Counted from the first letter of the stretch, positions 22,440-33,699 are shown. The stretch: 64,000 bases of DNA from Lucifuga dentata (GCA_014773175.1 VXCM01001510.1:89477-153476); one strand, 5' to 3'. The notes: generated from the letters alone by a model not told the origin. Numbers and translations: made by a program.

Positions 22440-23700
22440 GGGGGGGGGGGTCGACTAATAGTCGAGTAATTCAAATCAGAGCAAAATACTACCAATTACC
22501 ACTACCCATGGAAAACAGTTTAAATCATACTTATAATGAGATATTTCCTGACTAAACATCTTATTAAGCGCATTTTGCAGAGGCAGTAAGGGCTAACGTA
22601 GCTAATCAGCTGCTGAAATTAATGTCGGTACCGGTGTTAGAGCCATTTCTTGGTTAGTTATCAAATGTTTAAAATATTTAATTTGGGAAAAGTGAAATCA
22701 AATAAGTTATTAGTTTTAATATGCTGACTGATCAGAGCTCCGTGAAGTGCCGCTCTGATCCGCTATGATCCGTACCGGCTCCGTCACGGAGGATCTATAG
22801 ACGCTCAGCTGGAGGAACGGGGCAGCGGTATAGTTATTTACCTCACCTCACCTCATGTTGTGTTGTTGTGATTCAGGAAATAAATAATCCACGAAAAGAA
22901 CAAGAACACGATGTTATCATTCCGGTGTGTGTCAGGAAGAGAAGCCCCGTTAAAGCGGTGAAGTTTTAAAACAGCTACGACCTGTACGTGGATTATTTTC
23001 AGAAAATCAGAGGAATACTATGACAATACTCAGGAAAACAGGTAATTTACTAAATTAATAAATTGATGGAACAACATCAGGAGGTCGCTGAGGGAATTCT
23101 AAAACTCCATATCAACGAATATCCAGCACATAGACAGACCCGCATCGACTCTGGTACAAGATAATTACTGAAAACACGTAACGGGTGAGATTAACACAAA
23201 CTTACCATAATTACACAGCTAAATATGCTAAATAAGCGTCATGATAATTAAAGCTCATTTGTAAAGCTTTNCCATAATTACACAGCTAAATATGCTAAAT
23301 AAGCGTCATGATAATTAAAGCTCATTTGTAAAGCTTTCCTTACCTTCATCAATACATCATTGGCGATTCAGAAGAGGAAGAGGAGTCCGGAAAACTTAAT
23401 GTCAGCTAATATTAGTTATGTAATCAGCTGTTTACCGGTACAGGTATGTGGATTATTATCAGAAAATCACNAGCTAATATTAGTTATGTAATCAGCTGTT
23501 TACCGGTACAGGTATGTGGATTATTATCAGAAAATCACTGAAATTCTATGACCATACCCAGACAAAAAAGGTAGGCTAACTTGCTAAACAAATAAATTGA
23601 TGGAGCAACTGTGGGGAGTTGGCTTATATAGGGGTTTTTGTAAAAAGTTAAATTTGCAGGTCAACTTTGGGCGGTCGGCTTATAGTGAGTATATACAGTA
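22440..23700. repeat. Complex repeat-like block with internal duplication
   Basis: Two diverged copies of a segment of about 100 bases (TGGATTATTTTCAGAAAATC ... AAATAAATTGATGGA...) lie at 22985-23075 and 23440-23620. The latter is followed by GGTCGGCTTATAGTGAGTAT, which resembles a DNA-transposon end common in fish. Blocks around the Ns at 23271 and 23471 are repeated exactly. The nature of the element is unknown. Confidence 0.4.
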
Positions 23701-23739
23701 CATCAACAGTTTTGACTTTAGCTTTACTGTCTTCATCAA

Positions 23740-24075
23740 TAGCAGCTCAGGACTGATGTGATCATGTTTTTACCAAGACGGCATGTTTGTTTGTCAGCTG
23801 GATCTCAAAAAGTGGATTTCAATGAAATTTTCTAAATAGGAAAGATGTAGGACAAGGATGAGTTATGACAGATCCTGGAACTTTCTTTAACACTGCAGAT
23901 CGGACATTTGCTGACATTATTGCCTATTTCTGGAAAACCAAGAGGCTAACTTAATGAACAAATGTAAGCATCTCTATCCTATTATAGGCTATCAACAGGT
24001 GGAATATCACCCAGATCCAGATGCTGATCCAGATGTGGTGGATTAAAATATAAACTTGGACGAGGATCACATTTA
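23740..24075 (+). repeat. LINE-derived tail repeat
   Basis: GTTTGTTTGTCAGCTGGATCTC, then TGGATTTCAATGAAATTTTC and GATCCAGATGCTGATCCAGA follow the word order of a very common teleost LINE tail (TTTGTCAGCAGGATT ... TGGATCCGGATC). A related copy is at 49470-50075. Confidence 0.5.
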
Positions 24076-24408
24076 TGGCATTGCTGTACATTAACAAATA
24101 AATCTAGAAAAACGAAGCTATCACCAACGTGTTGCTAAGATGATGCTCCTTCAGCAGAATAAAACAATTGGACATAATTTAATAGTTATGGATCCAGAAG
24201 AATAGTATGTCCACAATACCACTGTTCAATTAATTTACGTGATAGATGTTTTACACATCTGAGCTCAAGGTAACGAGGGTAAAAGTCTGGATTTATATTG
24301 ACAGAAAAAGCTAAATAAGTGGATTGTTGGCTCCCTGAATGAACCGTAGTTGTTTGTGGTGTAATGTTAGAAGCAGCAACGCAGCTTTTACAAACTGTAT
24401 CACCAGCT

Positions 24409-25070
24409 TTAAAGGACCATACCACCCATTTGGCATGTTTGAGCCTAATATATTCAATTTTCATACATGTAACATTACTGACAATCTNACCACCCATTTG
24501 GCATGTTTGAGCCTAATATATTCAATTTTCATACATGTAACATTACTGACAATCTTTTCCCAAAGCATACTACTGGAACAGTAACCTAAAAATGTTTTTC
24601 CTACCTTCCAGACCGCCACTGGTTTCAGTTCATTCTAGTACCCTATTAAAATCAACGTGCTGATACTAGAAATATTCTTGGGATAGGTAATCCATCATCA
24701 GCAACAAGACATGTATTCAGGTTTTTTTCAGAAGTTATGTAATTTTAGCATTTAAACGCAATAAAAAGCGTGGAGTGAATGTATGTCTCCACCGAGGAAT
24801 ATAGTCCCAAAAGAAGACCTGCGTTTATGGAAAAATTTAAAGGACCGTGACTTCATAAGGCTGTGTAACTATTAGCAGGAGAAACATGGATTTTTAAGGT
24901 GGGTGTATCACTTGAATATTTGATTTTGAAAGATTAAGAGATTTTGCAAAATATCAGGAAAACTGAAATACCGTTTTATCCTTTGGGAAAATGATTGTCA
25001 GTAATGTAACGTGTGTGAAAATTGAATATATTAGGCTCAAACATGAAAAATGGATGGTATGGTTCTTTAA
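24409..25070. mobile_element. TTAA-flanked MITE, copy 4
   Basis: Ends TTAA-AGGACCATACCACCC and GGTTCT-TTAA. Internal order is that of copies 1 and 2. About 67 bases are repeated across the N at 24488. Inside, TGGATAGG... GATAGGTAATCCATCATCAG is the same segment as in copies 8 and 9, but reverse-complemented. Confidence 0.85.
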
Positions 25071-26009
25071 TAAAGAAATCTTCATCTGATCTGTTGCCAA
25101 GTCACACATGAAAAACCATTAAAGCAGAACACAATGTGACATGATGATTTCATTTCATTATCTATTTCATCTACATTTATTCTCTCAATCACAAGAAATC
25201 ACGTTCTCCTTATATATAAAAAAGCAGCGCACTTTGTAATCAATGTTCATAGCAATTAGCACTTCGCTTTATTAACACTCGCGTGGTCTAAATCTGGAAA
25301 ATAATTTACCTTCACTTCCAACATCCTGTGCATTAAATAAAACATTTGTCCCTTAATATTCACCAAGTATACAACAGAAAAAAGCTCAGTGCTGTTTTAT
25401 CAAATCTAGTAGCTTTGTCTCTGCTGAGAATGTCGCCAGCAGCTACACTGACATTCCAGTATTTCTACTGCTGCTTAAGAAAAAAAAAATCAGGAAACCC
25501 TCCTGAAGACACACACACACACACTCTCAGTATGCGGCTGGTGTTTGTCACTTGCTGTACATGTAGCCGTGGGTGTTGCAGAGGCCTGAAGTTGGCGTCG
25601 CTCAGGCTTTTCTAGCTGCGAGTGTCGGGCCAGCTAGTGTTCAATCCACTTTGTCAATCCACTGTCAACATGTAGCTCTGAGACATTTCCTCTGCAACAC
25701 ACAACAGACAGGACCCGCTCACCCCCACCCAACACCACCACCACCTCCCAACACCGAGCTACCAGGAAATGGCCAATACCCTCCGTGCATCACCACTGAA
25801 ACCCCCCATTCCTCCTGACAAAAGCCTGCTTGGTGTCTCCATCATTTCCCCTGACAGCTTCTCTCTTCCTCACTGTGTGTGTGTGTGTGTATGTGTGCGT
25901 GTGTGTGTGTGCCATGCAGAGAAATAAACATGAAACATAAAGCTGATGTGATGTTTGAGAGCGCTCGTGGAAAGAAATCTGCATCCTAACAGGTCGTTTT
26001 TAATGCAAA

Positions 26010-26406
26010 TACAAGGGCTGATTGATAAGTAATGAGCCTATCTGGAAAACTCCATCTTAGAGGTATTGTAGTTTTTAAAAAAAAAAAAATTCTAATTTCT
26101 AAAAAAAAAAAAAAAATTTAAAAAAAATTCTATCATAATAATCTCCTTCCCATTTCATACACTTCTGCCAATGATATTGGAGAAATTTAATTTTAAAAAA
26201 ATCCTGCAGAGCTCATAGGACATCATCACCTGAGGCTAAACAGGTTCATGTTTGGGAAGAGGTGAAAGTCTGAGGAGCCAATTCTTGGAATTTAGAAGCA
26301 TTAAGCTCAAATGAAAAACACCTGAGAAATTATTTATTTTATTAAGATATTACACACCTGTTGGCTGAATTGTGGGCCCAGCTCAGAACTTATCAATCAA
26401 GCCTTA
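26010..26406. mobile_element. Mariner-like MITE
   Basis: Left end TA-CAAGGGCTGATTGATAAGTA, right end (reverse complement) TA-AGGCTTGATTGATAAGTT: imperfect inverted repeats of about 28 bases with TA at both ends. The GATTGATAAGTAATGAGCC core is found again at 10986, 52340 (reverse) and 54500 (reverse). No transposase. Confidence 0.6.
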
Positions 26407-26861
26407 CGAGAACAAGGATCATCAGTGTTTAAAAGTGACCTGTTTACAAGTGTTTTCCAGAAATGAGTGTCTGCATCTGGACACAAGTTCACTGCATCAG
26501 AATGAAGGAAATGAAAGTTGATTCTAGAAAAATCCAGAAATTATATAATCTCACTGCACCGACGCAGATTTCTGATTTGTTTAAAAGAAAATCTGACCTT
26601 CAGGATTAATTATCAAAAAAAAAAAAAAAAAAAATCCCCCAACAGGAGATTTTGCAGCCAATGTGACTCTTATTTTCAAATACATTGTGCTTATGTCTCG
26701 TAAAATGAAAACTTAAAAGCTTTAATTTAGTAAAGCTTTTAATCATCTTGTGTTTTATGGTCTGTTATCTTCCATTAATGTCTTTTATCATGCAGGAGCC
26801 AAAAAAAAAAAAAAAAANAAAAAAAAAAAAAAACAATCAGTCACATCATAATTTTTCTTAC

Positions 26862-26928
26862 CTGAACTAACACAAAGAATCTCTTCTTCCATCGTTTCCA
26901 CACATTTTTCCCGATGGCCCACAGATAC
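26862..26928 (-). CDS. cadps: CADPS exon 8 of window (PH domain, start)
   Basis: 67 bases: one base completing glycine, then [20 protein letters not shown] and VQ. This is the first strand pair of the PH domain. The basic run [12 protein letters not shown] visible here is the kind of surface that binds PI(4,5)P2, the established ligand of the CAPS PH domain at the plasma membrane. The acceptor is CATCAG and the donor is CAG|GTAAGA; the end is phase 0. The exon is flanked on its donor side by an A-rich run with a single N. It is separated from exon 9 by a 7.3 kb intron containing the only long gap. Confidence 0.95.
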
Positions 26929-27309
26929 CTGATGGATAGCAAACAAACAAACAAACAGTTTAACAAACATTTCAGACTGTGACTTTCAAAATCTATCTCA
27001 TGAATAAAATGTTTCAGGCTGATTGACATGTCTGCAGTTTCCACACGAAGTGATGCTGTGGTTCACGGCATCTGCTGACCCCTGCTGGTAAAATGATGTT
27101 ACTGCAAACGCATTTTGTTGCTGGTTTCTCCTCATTTTACTGGTAACTGCTCTGATAATGTAAACAGAATGGACTCCATGTTTGACAAGGTGGGTTCTAA
27201 ACACACATAAATACACATAAAGTGAAACCCAGAGAATGTTGTATTGATCAGAATTTTCCCCTTATGATGAGCTGTATGACTTTGCTTTAGCACAACTCTC
27301 TGGATTCTA

Positions 27310-27530
27310 GTCAAGTCAAGTTTGTCACGCAATATCACATACAATGGTTCAAAGGGCTTTACAGGCCCACACATTAATGGTTCCCAACCAGCCCAAACCC
27401 TCTAAGAAGATGAGGAAAAACTCCCTAAAAATAATACAAAGAAAAAAATGGAAAAAACCTCAGGAGAGGCAATTCAAAGAGAGATTCTCTCTCCTGGAAC
27501 GACCGGGTGTGACAAAGGAGCCGTAGCTGG
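27310..27530 (-). repeat. Retroposon tail (AAACTTGACTTGAC type), copy 1
   Basis: On the minus strand: GGTCGTTCCAGGAGAGAGAA, CCTCTCCTGAGGTTTTTTCC, AGGGAGTTTTTCCTCATCTT and a tail ending AAACTTGACTTGAC. The same text occurs at 42165-42357 (plus) and, split by an insertion, at 31030-32220 (minus). This is a very common fish repeat; the exact family is not certain. Confidence 0.6.
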
Positions 27531-29606
27531 GGAAGCAGACAAATTACAAAGACATAAAAACAATGAAACATTAAAACATATGTGAAAAATATATAACGGC
27601 AAACAGAAAAAAACAGATAAATATAAAACAATGCAAATATCAGAAACAGAATAAAAAAGCTCATGAGAGAGAAAACAGCAAATAAAAAGCAAAAAGTAAT
27701 TTTAAAACAATTCAATTTTTATTGAATTCAGCTTTTATTTGCAAAAAAAAAAACTGCACTGTAAAAGTAATTTACTTGAAGGACAACAAAGCTTAGCATG
27801 TAAAAAAAAGTGAAACTTTCTGCTAAATTTGTAAAATCAAACTTGCAACACTTCAAAATCTTAACCACAGTTTAGAAATACAGTTAGGGCAGAAAAAACT
27901 ATGACAACTGGCATGCTGATGAATCAATGATGGTGAAGGACATGAGGGTGGGGGAAGTGGGGGCTGTTGTTGTTGTTGTTAAAGGAACATCTGGGGGGGT
28001 TCCATCTGGTTTAATTTGCCTCTGCTCCTGCTGGATTGGCTCTGCTATGCCTGCTTTGGTCTGCCTTGGTCTGCCTTCGCCTGCAGTCCCTCTATCAGAC
28101 TGTCGCTCTAAATAAACCGGCGTGGACGAGGTGACAGGTGACAGGAAATGGCCCCGTCTGCTCATTATATGGAGCCCTCTGCAGTCTGAGGTCATTTCTT
28201 CTGTTTTTCTAAAGAGCGATCCTTACATGAACAACTGCACCCATATCAGCAATTCTCAAGGCGTACATGGGTGGAATTTTGAGGGTCTGCAGCAAAATTT
28301 TGAAAACTTCAATATCACTAAATGTCACTATAAATAGCTTCTCCCAAGTATAAGTGACTGTGTCAATCATTTATTTTACTTTCACCACTTTGTCTTTCAT
28401 TTTAAATCACACAAGACAAAATCTTTAAGCCAGTTAAGTGCTTTAAAATTATTTTCATCTGTTGAGGACACCTGATAATTTAAAAAAAAAAAAAAAAAAA
28501 AAAGTTACACCATTTATGGAAGAGGAAAATAAAAACCTTGTATTAACAACTGGTAGCCACTAGAGGGAAGCATTTTGTTATGTTGTCAGTATCTCAGGTA
28601 AAGTGCTTCAACTGTTAAAAAAGCTTGGATTCACTTTGACCTGTATGAGCTGTGCCATAACACACACACACTCACACACAAAGACACACACACACACACA
28701 CACAAAGATGGGCTGTTATTTTGAAAAGCAGTTGGAAAAGAAGAGACGGATTCTGCTGCAATTGAAAATTGTAAAGAAAGTTCAAAAAAAAAAAAAANAA
28801 AAAAAAAAAAAAACGAAGTGGAAGTTCATAAAACATCAAGTAAAATCTGTCTTGGATATGAAGGGTGTGGTGGCTTCAAAGAGTTCACTCAGCAAATTTT
28901 ACTCAACTTTTACTGTCTTTAATGCATGAATGTGTTCAGTAAATGCAGTACCATGCATCATTAGAGTTTTATATTTCTTTTGTAGAGTGTAGATTTTGCC
29001 CTGTTTGGTGGTGTTAGGGGTCAGGGGTCACCAGAATGATTAGGATTCATCCTGTGGGGATCATGAATTAAAAATCATGACAATCTGGCTGCCAGTTTTC
29101 TTGCTTGCTTTCTACAGGTGCTGTGCTGGGGGGTTGTGTTGTGTAATGCAGCCCNCACCACCACCACCACCACCATCTGAACTCTGCCAGTGTGCAGAAT
29201 TAAGGACAAATTATACCCAAAACGGGCACATTTTGTCTAGATGTGCAGACACATTCCACACACGCACAAGAAATCAAGATGGTGACCAGCAAGAATAGTT
29301 CTGCTGTACTTAGCTGTAGAACAGAAAATAAAGTTTGTTAGGTGGTTTGCAAAAACAAAAAAAAAAAAAANAAAAAAAAAAAAAAGTAGGAAAGTTAGAA
29401 AGTTACATTGCCGCTCTTTTCCACCTTCAACAGAATCTTCCACTTTTTCCTGCACATGTCCATCTCTTCCCACTGTGATTTTGATGTTGTTACACATACA
29501 TTCTATATATGTTGTAAAACTGCAAGTCAAACAGAGCATCTTTTTTAGTTTTTCTTGCACATCTATAGTCAGTACACTTGTGTCCTTATAGTCACATGAT
29601 CACAAA

Positions 29607-30936
29607 CAGAGGTGGGTAGAGTAAATTGTACTCAAGTAAAAGTATTGTTACTTTATGATAATAGTAACTCAAGTATAAGTAAGAGTAGTCACCAAAATAA
29701 TTACTTGAGTAAGAAAGTATCTATTAAAAAAAAGTACTTGAGTAGTGAGTAACTTTGATCAAGCTTATTCTTTAGAATAATCAACAAGCTATAAAGTCTC
29801 GTCTGAGGAAAAAAAAAAGCAAAGTAGCCATATGTAGCTTCTAATACAATCCAAATCATATCATATAAAGAAACAGTAGGCAGTAATAAATCAGATATTT
29901 ACCACATAACAAATCATGACAATTCTGGCCCCAAGACAGTTAGCTAGGTTAGCTTCATGAATTTACTCAGAATAGAACAGGAAAACTTGAGTTAGCATTA
30001 GCAGCAGCAGCTAGTTAAGACAGTTAGCTAGGTTAGCTTCATGAATTTACTCAGAATAGAACAGGAAAACTTGAGTTAGCATTAGCAGCAGCAGCTAGTT
30101 AAGTAGCTAACATTGCAGCTTACCTCCACGTTTCCTCAAGTTCCATGTTGGTTCTTAGAAGCTGAAATGTCACATTTTTAGCGAAAAAGACGTAACGCGT
30201 TATGTAGCTGCTGGTTTTACTAGACTTTGGGGCAGGGGGTGAATATGGCCAGACGAAAATGCCAATGATGCCGGGTACGAATAATTCCGTAACTCCACGC
30301 CAACCTTTCTCTTTTTAGAATCCAGTTTTCGTCTAAGTGCCAAGAAAATTATGAAAGAAAAAAATTGTGTTTGCTTAGTTTAAGTTCATTTTAATTAANT
30401 GCCAAGAAAATTATGAAAGAAAAAAATTGTGTTTGCTTAGTTTAAGTTCATTTTAATTAATATTACATTACTGTATATGCAAAGGCACCAGCCGGCCCAT
30501 CTATCAAGCTGTGTCAACCCATTGTTGCCATGGAGATGCCCGCACGCTGAATGTGATTGGACCAAAGCTCTCACACACACACACACACACACACAGTGGA
30601 ACAGTCGCTTTCACTTTCTCTGCTGCAGTGGTGAAAGCGGAGAATTTTGACTCGTTGCGTCGGAGCGATGTCTCGCAATTAATAAAAAAGTAACGCAAAN
30701 AAAGCGGAGAATTTTGACTCGTTGCGTCGGAGCGATGTCTCGCAATTAATAAAAAAGTAACGCAAACAGTGCGACCAAATGTAACGAGTAAAAGTATATG
30801 TTTTTCTTCATAAATATACTCAAGTATGAGTTAAAAGTATCCTGCAATAAAACTACTCAGTACAGTACAATTTTGTGAAAAAAGTTACTGAAGTAAATGT
30901 AACGGAGTAAATGAAACGCGTTACTACACACCTCTG
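29607..30936. mobile_element. hAT-type non-autonomous element with perfect target duplication
   Basis: Starts CAGAGGTGGGTAGAGTAA and ends GTTACTACACACCTCTG, terminal inverted repeats with the CAGAGGTG tip typical of hAT elements. It is flanked on both sides by the same eight bases, ATCACAAA (29599-29606 and 30937-30944), the 8-bp duplication expected of hAT. The interior begins and ends with TACTCAAGTA-rich sequence and carries no transposase. A block of about 84 bases is tandemly repeated at 29936-30103 without an N. Further blocks are repeated around the Ns at 30399 and 30700. Confidence 0.85.
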
Positions 30937-31029
30937 ATCACAAAACGTGGGAGGTGCTCGACTGTCCACACAGAAACAAGCAACTGACAAAGTTTACATC
31001 ATCCACCCTCACTGACCTCCTCTACAGTC

Positions 31030-31069
31030 AGTCAAGTCAAGTTTACTTGTGTAGCCCAGTATCGCAATT
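31030..31069 (-). repeat. Retroposon tail, copy 2, first piece
   Basis: GTCAAGTCAAGTTTACTTGT matches the tail of the repeat at 27310. It is cut off at 31070 by the insertion and resumes at 32033. Confidence 0.55.
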
Positions 31070-32032
31070 AGGGTTGCCAACTGTTCTGTATTAGCCGGGA
31101 CATCCCCTGTGTTGAGCTAAATTGGTTTGTCTCATACAGGACCTCCCTTGTCCCGAATATTGACTGTTACTCTATTCTGATCACCAGAGGACACTCTGAC
31201 AGATCCTAGATCTGATAGCACGTGTGCTCACAGGTGAGACCCCCTTATGTGCATCAGTTATGTATAGTGTAAAAGTGCCAATTCCTGCAAAAAAAAAAGT
31301 TTTGGTAATGTCTGGTGTTGTTCGATCGGTTTGGCATGTGCAAATATAAACCTAAAAAAAAAAAAAAANAAAAAAAAAAAAAAAAAAAGACGTAGGTTAA
31401 GCCTGTCAGTGGTGACTCAACAATAAAAGCCTTCTGTACTTTATGCCGTCAGGAATTCACAATTGGCCATGGAGGTCAGAATGACCTAACTCAGCATGCT
31501 TCCACTGAAATGCACAAGGCCACCCTAGCTAAAGGCGCAGACAATACTGGTGCACTCTTTGTGACATCTACTGTGGAAAATGACAAAATCACAACAAGTG
31601 AAGCCTCCTATTGTACCATTAAACACAGACTAAAAAAATATCCATGGAAAGAGTAGACTTGGTGAGTCATGCCCCTCTTTTCAAAATGTGTTTTTTTTTT
31701 TTTNTTTTTTTTTTTTTTGTTTGTTTGTTTTTTTGTTTTTTTTCTTTTTTGTTTTTTTGCTGTGAAGGTCCAAATTGTGATTTCTTAGATCATTTATTTT
31801 GACATTTATTCACATAAGCTTAGTAATGATACAGTGCCTGAAGTGGACAAAAAAACTGGGTGCCAGTACTCCTGTTATCCATGTGCTGGTCACCACCAGC
31901 TGGTCATCAGGTCAGGTCCGGGAATGGGGGNCTCCTGTTATCCATGTGCTGGTCACCACCAGCTGGTCATCAGGTCAGGTCCGGGAATGGGGGGATTGGC
32001 CCGTATTTAGTAGTGAGAAAGTTGGCAACCCT
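31070..32032. mobile_element. DNA transposon remnant with AGGGTTGCCAAC ends
   Basis: The left end AGGGTTGCCAACTGTTCTGT and the right end GTTGGCAACCCT form terminal inverted repeats. It splits a retroposon tail (31030-31069 and 32033-32220), which gives independent evidence for the borders. It contains a zinc-finger open frame (31396-31656), long T and A runs and a block repeated across the N at 31931. GTCCGGGAATGGGGGGATTG near the right end mirrors GCCGGGACATCCCC near the left. The superfamily is uncertain. Confidence 0.7.
31396..31656 (+). pseudogene. Zinc-finger fragment of a transposon protein
   Basis: The frame reads STIKAFCTLCRQEFTIGHGG, QNDLTQHASTEMHKATLAK, then ends KYPWKE and a stop. 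C-x2-C ... H-x4-H spacing with the GHGGxNDLxxH core is the N-terminal finger found in some fish and mammalian domesticated or active DNA-transposon proteins. There is no start codon upstream (a stop lies at 31393) and no catalytic domain follows, so it is a truncated exon-like relic. Confidence 0.6.
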
Positions 32033-32220
32033 ACATACAACGTCTCAAAGGGCTTTACAAACCTACACATTAGCGGTTCCCGACCAGCCCAATCTCTATG
32101 AGAAGATGACGAAAAACTCCCTAAAATCCTTAAGGAAAATGAAAGAAACCTCAGGAGAGGCTATTCAAAGAGAGATTCCTTCTCCTCAAATGACCAGGTG
32201 TGACATAGGAGCCGCAGGTG
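32033..32220 (-). repeat. Retroposon tail, copy 2, second piece
   Basis: CAAAGGGCTTTACAAACCTA, GAAAAACTCCCTAAAATCCT and ACCTCAGGAGAGGCTATTCA match 27350-27500 and complete the copy interrupted at 31070. Confidence 0.6.
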
Positions 32221-32336
32221 AAGAAACAGGTAAATTGCAAAGATCAAAAACAAAGAAACATTACAGAATGAAACAGATGGCATTCTCCCTCTACACACGG
32301 CGGAGCCACTGCCAAAGAAATTAAAGTGTAAATGGA

Positions 32337-32460
32337 TAATATGAAGTTAAAGATAATTAACGTTAATTAAGGTTAATTAACGTTAATTAGAGTTAAAAAA
32401 CATTAATTAACCTTAATTAACGATAATTAAGTTAAAGATAATTAACCAACGATAATATGC
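32337..32460. repeat. TTAATTAA-rich palindromic cluster
   Basis: Arms GTTAATTAAGGTTAATTAAC and TTAATTAACCTTAATTAACG are inverted copies about 40 bases apart, framed by two direct copies of GTTAAAGATAATTAA. It lies 37 bases beyond the donor of exon 7 and could form a hairpin in the transcript or a cruciform in DNA. Confidence 0.7.
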
Positions 32461-32496
32461 AGTCAGCACATTCACTTTAATTCTCACACCACTTAC

Positions 32497-32636
32497 CCAC
32501 AATGCTTCATGTTCTGCGGTTTGTCCATGCGGATGGCCAGCTTAATCCTCAGGTCGCTGTCTGGACAGCCTTTAGACACCACCATCTTGTGGAGCTCAGA
32601 CTGTTTGGGACTGTTGGGGGTGGGGTGCAACACAAC
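32497..32636 (-). CDS. cadps: CADPS exon 7 of window (C2-like domain to PH linker)
   Basis: 140 bases encode [20 protein letters not shown], then [20 protein letters not shown] and QNMKHC, plus two bases (GG) of a glycine codon completed by exon 8. The acceptor is TTTGCAG and the donor is GG|GTAAGT. This finishes the C2-like domain and leads into the PH domain: with exon 8 the join reads KHC-G-YLWAIG, where mammals have [21 protein letters not shown] favours the CADPS paralogue over CADPS2, which I recall as LYPTSNSS. A TTAATTAA-rich palindromic cluster (32337-32460) lies just inside the following intron. Confidence 0.95.
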
Positions 32637-33236
32637 CTGCAAACAATGCAACCGGCGTTTATGCAAGACAATGCAAAATAAGCAAACTTTGGGTTGTGGT
32701 ATGTGATAAATACATAAATCAGTTATCGCAGCATAGTTATGAACAACTTTATGCTTGAAAAAAAAACACTGAAAAGTTTTATATGCATCCTGTAGGAGTT
32801 GAAATTATAACCATGTTTAATCTGGTTCCTCTTAATCAATAAGGATTTGCTTTTTCTAGCTGTTGTATGTTTAAAGTCAAGGAGATAATTTTTATTGAGG
32901 TATTTTCATTTTAAACATAAGTTTTACTATGAATTCTGCTGCTCTCCATTAGCACTGAATGAGTTACACAATATATTGCATTACACATTATGTTTATCTG
33001 TCTGTACTGACCAAACACTTAATTCATCTGAGATTCTCTTTAAATGCCTGGAAAAGTAATATTTAGTTTTATAAATGTAAAATAAAGAAAATGCCAACTC
33101 CTGGCACCATCCAGTTAGGATTTCACTTGAGCTTTTTTTTATCCTTTTAACTAGATTTGTAACTCCAGTAATGCAGTAATCAGGATCCAATGAACTTCAT
33201 ATTATCAGAAAAATCTATTGGTTGTCTATTTCTTAC
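32637..33236. other. Intron between exons 7 and 6
   Basis: 600 bases of AT-rich sequence with no recognisable repeat or gene. Confidence 0.6.
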
Positions 33237-33348
33237 CCGTCCCAGCTCTTTGTCCTCCAGTGCCAACACGCCCGTACTCTCAGTGAACAGCTTCACCTTC
33301 ACAGCAGGTAATGGCTGGGTGGTGGTGAAGTCACCCTGGGTACCCCAA
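33237..33348 (-). CDS. cadps: CADPS exon 6 of window (C2-like domain, middle)
   Basis: 112 bases: the first base (T) completes the split threonine codon, followed by [20 protein letters not shown] and [17 protein letters not shown]. The end is phase 0 with donor CGG|GTAAGA. The acceptor is TGTAG, preceded directly by an interrupted (TG)n tract in place of a normal pyrimidine tract. The encoded region is the core of the C2-like domain, with the conserved [10 protein letters not shown] turn. The lone CAPS C2 domain is thought to bind calcium weakly or not at all; the exon alone does not settle this. Confidence 0.95.
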
Positions 33349-33350
33349 CT

Positions 33351-33376
33351 ACACACACACACACATACACACACAA
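33351..33376. repeat. (CA)n tract directly before exon 6 acceptor
   Basis: On the transcript strand an interrupted (TG)n runs to within one base of the TAG acceptor of exon 6. Confidence 0.85.
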
Positions 33377-33699
33377 CTGACTTTACTTTTGGATGTTCTA
33401 TGAACTCTGCTTAAGCTGCTCACATATAATCAGTGGTAAAACTGCACTCAAAGTTCAACTAAATTCAACTTTGACCTGTCTGTCATTGAGCTTTCAAACC
33501 ACTGAGAGACAATCTCTGTGTGATATAAATGGAAATGACAAAATGACAAAGGAGAGACGCGCGCACACACACACACACACATCATCATCATTGTCATCAT
33601 CATCAATAAATGCTACTGTACTGAGTGTCTCTGTAATTAAATCGAGTATCTAGAGTAAAGCCAGAGTATTTGCCACAATGATAATGATTCTATGACCTC

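Larger units (their letters stand above)
19551..26861. other. Intron between exons 9 and 8
   Basis: Holds two TTAA MITEs (20288-20953 and 24409-25070), a second TTAA-type repeat (about 21046-21400), a 125-base gap (22315-22439), a complex repeat-like block (22440-23700), a LINE-tail-like fragment (23740-24075), a mariner-like element (26010-26406) and several CA/GT arrays (20179-20213, 21545-21593). No coding exon is recognised. Confidence 0.55.
26929..32496. other. Intron between exons 8 and 7
   Basis: Holds retroposon tails at 27310-27530 and 31030-32220, a CA repeat (28662-28704), a LINE-tail-like scrap (28985-29095), the hAT-type element (29607-30936), the zinc-finger transposon remnant (31070-32032) and a TTAATTAA cluster (32337-32460). 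Open frames at 27899-28195 are not recognised and are probably chance. Confidence 0.55.
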
